From Bacteroidales bacterium (GTDB lineage Bacteria > Bacteroidota > Bacteroidia > Bacteroidales > UBA932): a stretch of 64,000 bases of DNA. Both the position numbers and the translations under genes were made by a program. Below, piece after piece: positions 59,301-64,000 of this stretch. The notes under the pieces are model-generated. The model had not been told where the DNA came from and searched no databases. It worked only from the letters and a program-made list of their open reading frames with translations. How positions within the stretch are numbered: position 1 is the stretch's first letter; each line of letters opens with the position of its first letter. The stretch is from NCBI GenBank assembly GCA_017501525.1, contig JAFVWT010000004.1, positions 180,547-244,546 of the forward strand, given 5' to 3'.

Positions 59301-59966
59301 GGCTATGGGACGCCAAATCCCGTAGATGACATAGTTTTTTCGTTTTCTGTCGACTGCTTTCACAATTTTTCGGGCAACAATCTCTTTATTAAGAGTAAAT
59401 GGGTAGTTTTTACCGGCAATGAAATCAGTTGCAACAAACCCCGGCTTAATTGCGGTGAACGAAATTTTAGCTTTCTTCATGGAAGCAAGCTGCCTGAGTG
59501 CTTCAAAATAAAACGATTGGTAATTTTTAGTTGCTGAATATGAGGGGGCGATTCCCAAACTTCTGATTCCTGCAATCGAGGATATGACGGTCATGTGTCC
59601 TTGTAGGTTGTTGTTATTCCAATAGTTGAAAAGGGTAGTGGCGTGACGCATGAATCCCTTTACGTTAACATCTGCGGTATGGAGCTCTTTTTCGAGGTCC
59701 AGTTCAGGGTTTGATTTGCCATAACCTGAGCTGTAAATGACCCTTTCAACACCTCCCATTTGTTCTATTAATTCCATCAGGTGGACTGGGGCGTCCTCAG
59801 CATTTACGTCGTATGTACTGATATGTATGTTCTCGTTATCGCCTTTTATCTCTTCCAGTAGAGCCTTGCGCCGTCCTGTAAGCCCGACCTTGTGTCCCTG
59901 GTCGATATATATTCCTGCAATCTCTTTTCCTATTCCTGAAGTGGCTCCTATAATTATGATATTCAT
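59226..59966 (-). CDS. Short-chain dehydrogenase/reductase
   Basis: About 246 residues. NAD(P)-binding GATSGIGKEIA at 8-18, the catalytic Ser in VISSIAGI and Tyr-Lys in YSATKNYQSF. The C-terminal 30 residues are hydrophobic (IWRPIALLMRIIPPFLW), suggesting membrane attachment, as in sterol or 3-ketosphinganine reductase-like SDRs. ATG at 59966 (MNIIIIGATSG) avoids overlap with priA, whose stop is 13 bases upstream. A sphingolipid role next to the lipid kinase is tempting but unproven. Confidence 0.83.
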   Translation of the reverse strand: MNIIIIGATSGIGKEIAGIYIDQGHKVGLTGRRKALLEEIKGDNENIHISTYDVNAEDAPVHLMELIEQMGGVERVIYSSGYGKSNPELDLEKELHTADVNVKGFMRHATTLFNYWNNNNLQGHMTVISSIAGIRSLGIAPSYSATKNYQSFYFEALRQLASMKKAKISFTAIKPGFVATDFIAGKNYPFTLNKEIVARKIVKAVDRKRKNYVIYGIWRPIALLMRIIPPFLWRGAIGRLIGRSDN

Positions 59967-59979
59967 TTTGTTATATTTA

Positions 59980-62076
59980 TTATGCGTTGATAGGATCAAC
60001 ATCTGTTATACAATTTTTTGAAGGAAACTCTTTCAGTAATTCAAAGAGTTTATCCTTTATTTCTATACTTCTTTTGTCTCGTTTAAGCTTGATTAAAATT
60101 TGTAAATGGTACTCTTTGTCAATAACCTCAATAGGTGGGGCGGTTGGACCTATCACCAGGGTAGCTCCTGATGCCTTGATTCTGGAGTACACTTCTGCCG
60201 CAATTTTCTCAGTTTTATTTTTGAATGGAGATTTTATTGTTATTCTTATAAGTCGTGTGTATGGCGGATATGAAAAGTCCTCCCGTTCTTGTCCGAGTAT
60301 GCTGTTTGATGTGCAATAATCATATTGAATCATCTTAAATATCGGGTGCTCAGGACGGGATGTCTGTATAATCATTTCGGCGCTATTTCCTCTGCGTCCT
60401 ACTCTTCCTTTTATTTGGGTCAGAAGTTGGAGTGCTTTTTCGTCAGCCCTAAAGTCAAATATGGAGGCCAGAGCCTCTCCTTTTATAACAGCAGCCAAAG
60501 TGAGTCCTTCAAAATCAAATCCTTTTGAAATCATCTGAGTGCCAACAATTATGTCGATCTCCTTTGCGGCAAATTGTTTGAGAATCCTCTCCTCTTCCTT
60601 TTTGCTGGATGTCGAATCTGCATCAAATCTTGCAATTCTGGCGTCAGGAAAAAGATTTTGTAATTCCTCTTCTATTCTTTCAGTACCCGGTCCGTATGTT
60701 TTCATTTGTGCAGATTGGCAGTTGTTACATTTATTCCAATCACTTCTGCTGCTGAATCCGCATATATGGCAACTTAGGTAGTTCCCGGTTTTGTGGAGGT
60801 GCAGGGGAATATTGCAGCGAGGACATTTGGGTATATGACCACATTCGGGGCATTGGATAGCAGTGGCGTAGGCTCGTCTGGAACGGAAAATCAGAATTTG
60901 CTCTCCGGCTTCCAGTCTTTTTTGTATTGCTTTAATCAGAATCTTTGATATTGAGCCTTTGACTGCCCATTTTTTTCTCTCCTGATTCATGTCTACAACA
61001 GTGATTTTACAATCACTATCGCCATAGTACTTAGTGGAGAGATTTACTTGGGCAAATTTCCCTGTGCTGACGTTGTATAGCGATTCCAATGACGGGGTTG
61101 CGCTTCCAAGTATTATGTTTGACATTAGTAGAGAACTGAGAATTAGAGCAGTATCTCTACCGTTGTATCTTGGGGCAGAGTCAGTCTGTTTATAAGACGA
61201 GTCGTGCTCTTCGTCCACGACTATAAGTCCGAGTTCCTCAAAAGGAAGAAATAGAGCAGACCTTGCTCCCAAAATGATTGTAGGGGCAGAGTTGGTGGCA
61301 ATGGTCTTGTAGACTTCGCGCTTGTAGGCAACAGTTTTTTTTGAGTGATATGTTTTCAGATATTCTCCAAACACCTTTTTGAGTCTACTTTCAATCTGTC
61401 TGCTGATGGCAATTTCGGGAATAAGGTATAAAACATTTTTCCCTTGTGAAATGGCTCTCGCTGCAAGGTGGATATAAATCTCAGTTTTTCCGGAACCTGT
61501 AATTCCATTCAGAAGAACAGGCTTCCCATTTTTAAATTGCTCGAGAATCTCCTCCAATCCCTTTTGTTGTTCGTAGGAAAGTGTGGGAAGTGGAAAAGAG
61601 GGTGCAGTAGGGTTGAGGTTGGGACTCTCCTGACTCCCCTCGTTTGGTTTGGGATATTGAGTCACTTGGACTTCTTGATCCATAAGATCGGAATCAGTGT
61701 TTTTAGATAGCAAAAGTTTGTCTTCCCTTTTTGAAGTTTTCACAGAAGAGAAAGCTGCAAATCTAAAAGTGTCCCCTATCGGGCACATATAATACTTGGA
61801 AACCTGCTCCAAAAATTTGATATGAATGGCGGGAATAGGTGGCAGGTTCAAAACTTGCTCTATTTTTTTGATTTTCTTGGTGTCAAAATCAGGGCTGCTA
61901 AGTATTCTTCTGACAATAGCCTGATGGGTGGCATTGCCAATTTTAATTTTCACAATACTTCCCTGTTGAATACAATGAATATATTCATCAGGAATTAAAT
62001 AAGTAAGTGACTCCTTGAATCTCAGCGGAATAACTACTTCCGCATACCTGTTTTTAGTATTATTGACCCCACTCAT
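59980..62076 (-). CDS. priA: Primosomal protein N' (replication restart helicase)
   Basis: 698 residues. DNA-binding N-domain, superfamily-2 helicase core with Walker A NGITGSGKTEIY and VVDEEHDSSYKQ, and the zinc-binding cysteines in CPECGHIPKCPRC and CHICGFSSRSDWNKCNNC. It restarts stalled forks. The ATG at 62076 leaves an opening MSGVNNTKNRYAEVVIPLRF. Confidence 0.95.
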   Translation of the reverse strand: MSGVNNTKNRYAEVVIPLRFKESLTYLIPDEYIHCIQQGSIVKIKIGNATHQAIVRRILSSPDFDTKKIKKIEQVLNLPPIPAIHIKFLEQVSKYYMCPIGDTFRFAAFSSVKTSKREDKLLLSKNTDSDLMDQEVQVTQYPKPNEGSQESPNLNPTAPSFPLPTLSYEQQKGLEEILEQFKNGKPVLLNGITGSGKTEIYIHLAARAISQGKNVLYLIPEIAISRQIESRLKKVFGEYLKTYHSKKTVAYKREVYKTIATNSAPTIILGARSALFLPFEELGLIVVDEEHDSSYKQTDSAPRYNGRDTALILSSLLMSNIILGSATPSLESLYNVSTGKFAQVNLSTKYYGDSDCKITVVDMNQERKKWAVKGSISKILIKAIQKRLEAGEQILIFRSRRAYATAIQCPECGHIPKCPRCNIPLHLHKTGNYLSCHICGFSSRSDWNKCNNCQSAQMKTYGPGTERIEEELQNLFPDARIARFDADSTSSKKEEERILKQFAAKEIDIIVGTQMISKGFDFEGLTLAAVIKGEALASIFDFRADEKALQLLTQIKGRVGRRGNSAEMIIQTSRPEHPIFKMIQYDYCTSNSILGQEREDFSYPPYTRLIRITIKSPFKNKTEKIAAEVYSRIKASGATLVIGPTAPPIEVIDKEYHLQILIKLKRDKRSIEIKDKLFELLKEFPSKNCITDVDPINA

Positions 62077-62119
62077 ACTGAGTGCTAAATTAATAATTTC
62101 TTAAAAATTTAAAGAAAAT

Positions 62120-62150
62120 TTTGCAAAATCAAAAAATGCTATTACTTTTG
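62120..62150 (+). promoter_or_regulatory. Promoter of tRNA-Phe
   Basis: TTTG (62120-62123), spacer 19, TACTTTTG (62143-62150). Start near 62157, about 10 bases before the mature tRNA end. Confidence 0.8.
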
Positions 62151-62166
62151 CAATCCCAAAAACAAC

Positions 62167-62239
62167 GGTGCCATAGCTCAGTTGGTAGAGCAAAGGACTG
62201 AAAATCCTTGTGTCCCTGGTTCGATTCCCGGTGGCACCA
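62167..62239 (+). tRNA. tRNA-Phe (anticodon GAA)
   Basis: 73 bases. Acceptor GGTGCCA/TGGCACC, discriminator A, CCA not encoded. Anticodon stem AAGGA/TCCTT with loop CTGAAAA gives GAA. D arm GCTCAGTTGGTAGAGC. The gene is intact, and its 3' end is a likely attachment site for the element whose integrase lies downstream. Confidence 0.97.
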
Positions 62240-62264
62240 CTTGAACCAAAGGTTAAAATCAACA

Positions 62265-62302
62265 AAACGCTGCAAATCAATGATTTGCGGCGTTTTTCTT
62301 TT
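62265..62302 (+). terminator. Terminator of tRNA-Phe
   Basis: AAACGCTGCAAATCA (62265-62279) and TGATTTGCGGCGTTT (62281-62295) are complementary with one G-U pair, followed by T-rich sequence. Confidence 0.8.
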
Positions 62303-62378
62303 GTCAAAAAACGGCACTTTTGGTGCAAAATGACGCAGTTTAGTGTGTTATTCATGGACATTTTTTGGATCCCTCAAA

Positions 62379-62634
62379 AATGTACACTAATTGCACCATA
62401 TTTCGCTATTTTTCAATATCTTACAGCGATTTTAACTGTCCAATACCCGGCACTTTTGTCGGGTATTTTTGGCTATTCGTGTACATACAAATAATATGTC
62501 CATAAATAGCACACTAATCGTATCGTATTTCGCTATTCTTCAATATCTTACAACGATTTTAACCACCTAATATCCGGCACTTTTTGTCGGGTATTTTCGT
62601 CTATTCGTGTACATTCCGATAATATGGTCATAAA
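62379..62634. repeat. Two 128-base imperfect direct repeats upstream of the integrase
   Basis: Copy 1 at 62379-62506 and copy 2 at 62507-62634 share ACACTAAT, TATTTCGCTATT, TTCAATATCTTACA, CGATTTTAAC, a hairpin TACCCG...CGGGTA (ATCCG...CGGGTA in copy 2) and CTATTCGTGTACAT, all at the same spacing. A third start (AATGTACACGAT, 62635 onward) repeats the first bases only. The GTACA/GTGTACAT words recur and could be arm-type integrase binding sites. Confidence 0.75.
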
Positions 62635-62735
62635 AATGTACACGATTTTTTCTTTTTCCCGTAACCCCTATTCACCAATCAGCACTATTCTTACAACGAG
62701 CCCCGATATTGAGGCGCAATTAAAACTTATAAATT

Positions 62736-63968
62736 ATGCAAAAGAGCACTTTTTCAGTAAACTTCTTCATTCGCCGTACCCGACTTGGCAAGAGTGGCGA
62801 AACACCTATTATGATGCGTATCTCCGTAGATGGCAGATACACCGAACTCAGCACACAGCGCCGAGTGCCTGTTGAGCAGTGGAGCCAGAGTCGATGCTGT
62901 GCCACGGGCAAGACCGCTGTGGCATTGGAGATAAATCGACACCTCGACAATCTTCGCAGCAAGGCAAGCGAGGCTCATCAGAACTTCCTTGCCGAAGACG
63001 GCTATGTTGATCCATTTATTATAAAGGAGCTCTTGTTGGGCAAGCATCGCCGTCAGCGATTCTTCTTTGAGGTCTTCGAGGAGCACAACGCACGCATCGC
63101 CTCGCTGATCGGCAAAGATTACGACCGCACGACCTATCATCGCTATATGTTGTGTTTGCGCTACTTCCGTGAGATGATGGCGAAGCAGACGAAGGCGGAG
63201 GATTTTCCAATCAGAAACCTCAGCCACGAGATGGTGCGAGATTTCGAGCATTTTCTCAAAACCAAAAAGCGAGTGGCGCAGAACACGATGATTCGTTATA
63301 TGAAGTGTTTGAAGAAGGTCGTTAATCTCTCCCTTGCCAACGGTTGGATGACGGTCAATCCTTTTGCCGGAATAAAGTACGCCGAGAAGAAAGTCATACG
63401 AGAGTATCTGACTATGCCCGAGGTAAACCGCCTGCGTGAGAAGGAGTTTTCGATTCAGCGACTCGAAATGGTGAGAGATATCTTCTTATTCTGCTGCTAC
63501 ACGGGGCTTGCATATATCGATGTTCACAACCTCCGCCCCGAGAATATCACCGAAGACGCTCACGGTCGTAAGTGGATACGCAAACAACGAGAGAAGACCG
63601 ATGTGGAGTTTTATGTGCCCCTGCTCGAATATCCGTTGCAGATACTCGAAAAATACAAGAATCATCCGCTGTGCAAGGAGCGAGGCACGCTTCTGCCCGT
63701 CTATGCCAACCAGAAGATGAACTCCTATTTGAAGGAGATTGCCGACTTCTGCGGCATAAAGAAGCCACTGACAATGCACATTGCCCGCTACACCTTCGCG
63801 ACAACCATTACCCTTGCCAACGATGTTAAGCTTGAAAATGTATCGAAAATGCTCGGTCACACCTCAACACGAATGACGCAACACTACGCCCACGTGATGA
63901 ACGACAGCCTTGCCAGAGAGATGGATAGAATTGCTCCTCTGGTGGACTGCGTGCCGAAAAAGGAGTAA
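62736..63968 (+). CDS. Tyrosine recombinase of a putative integrative element
   Basis: 410 residues: an arm-binding domain (1-100), a phage-integrase SAM-like domain (about 110-205) and the catalytic domain (220-400). Catalytic residues seen are a Lys near 287, H348-x-x-R351 in HIARYTFAT, H375 in LGHTS and Y384 in TQHYAHV. The first catalytic Arg is replaced by Ala (A259 in YTGLAYID). A change at this position is known in Bacteroides element integrases such as IntDOT, which has Ser there. Codons are visibly more GC-rich than elsewhere in the window. It sits 496 bases after tRNA-Phe, pointing to an element integrated at that tRNA. The rest lies outside the window. Confidence 0.85.
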   Translation: MQKSTFSVNFFIRRTRLGKSGETPIMMRISVDGRYTELSTQRRVPVEQWSQSRCCATGKTAVALEINRHLDNLRSKASEAHQNFLAEDGYVDPFIIKELLLGKHRRQRFFFEVFEEHNARIASLIGKDYDRTTYHRYMLCLRYFREMMAKQTKAEDFPIRNLSHEMVRDFEHFLKTKKRVAQNTMIRYMKCLKKVVNLSLANGWMTVNPFAGIKYAEKKVIREYLTMPEVNRLREKEFSIQRLEMVRDIFLFCCYTGLAYIDVHNLRPENITEDAHGRKWIRKQREKTDVEFYVPLLEYPLQILEKYKNHPLCKERGTLLPVYANQKMNSYLKEIADFCGIKKPLTMHIARYTFATTITLANDVKLENVSKMLGHTSTRMTQHYAHVMNDSLAREMDRIAPLVDCVPKKE

Positions 63969-64000
63969 ATTTTAGGCGGAGTATTGATTTCTATCTTAAT

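Larger units (their letters stand above)
62240..62735. other. 496-base region tRNA-Phe to integrase
   Basis: Holds the tRNA terminator and two 128-base direct repeats with internal hairpins. No gene seen. Probably the left end and attachment region of an integrated element. Confidence 0.6.

Noticed and set aside
62379-62634. 128-base repeats considered as a CRISPR or coding repeat
   Set aside because: Only two full copies, no spacer structure, and stops in all frames.

Overview
The window is a chromosomal segment of a low-GC member of the Bacteroidales (Bacteroidota). The evidence is consistent: the end of a BatE-like gene, Bacteroidales-type exported lipoproteins (DUF4493, PCMD and DUF6562 families), a DUF5683 gene next to parAB, an S9B dipeptidyl peptidase IV, promoters of the TTTG-N19-21-TAnnTTTG type, and an almost complete lack of Shine-Dalgarno sequences. 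The one clear exception is rpsU, which has a perfect one. I cannot name the genus.

Layout. 1-3430: end of batE, glmM, a NamZ/DUF1343 muramidase-like gene and rpmE2. 3550-3850: two tandem tRNA-Pro genes (anticodons CGG and AGG), each with its own terminator. 3930-9291 (minus): a small PAS protein, then a run hypothetical - rsmI - HhH protein - pnuC - DPP-IV. 9343-17557 (plus): tdk, a CorC/CNNM-type membrane protein, a small exported protein, an ABC-2 exporter pair, a 5'-nucleotidase split over two genes, and a membrane TPR regulator-like lipoprotein. 18067-19405: two tandem paralogous outer-membrane barrels. 19523-23703 (minus): parE, an acyltransferase and an acyl-CoA synthetase.

23832-34111 (plus) is the most unusual block. 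Six tightly spaced exported genes encode five lipoproteins and one outer-membrane barrel, with DUF4493, Ig/FN3-like and PCMD modules shuffled between them. It looks like one operon for a surface complex of unknown function. 34401-40481 (minus) is a catabolic operon, hutU-mutA-mutB, with a good promoter. It is followed by rpsU, a DUF6562/GLUG-repeat adhesin-like lipoprotein, a host Xer recombinase and hpf.

45541-62076 is mostly housekeeping: lplA, PAP2, obg, adk, hpt, purE, an HhH/barrel protein, an MltD-like transglycosylase, DUF5683, parB, parA, a lipid kinase, a membrane AraC-type regulator, an SDR enzyme and priA. Its intergenic gaps carry a diverged dispersed repeat and a 40-bp tandem repeat array. 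At the right edge a tRNA-Phe gene is followed by a non-coding stretch with two 128-bp direct repeats and a visibly more GC-rich tyrosine recombinase. This is probably the left end of an integrative element that continues beyond the window.

All functional calls come from reading motifs in the translations. No database search or structure prediction was run.
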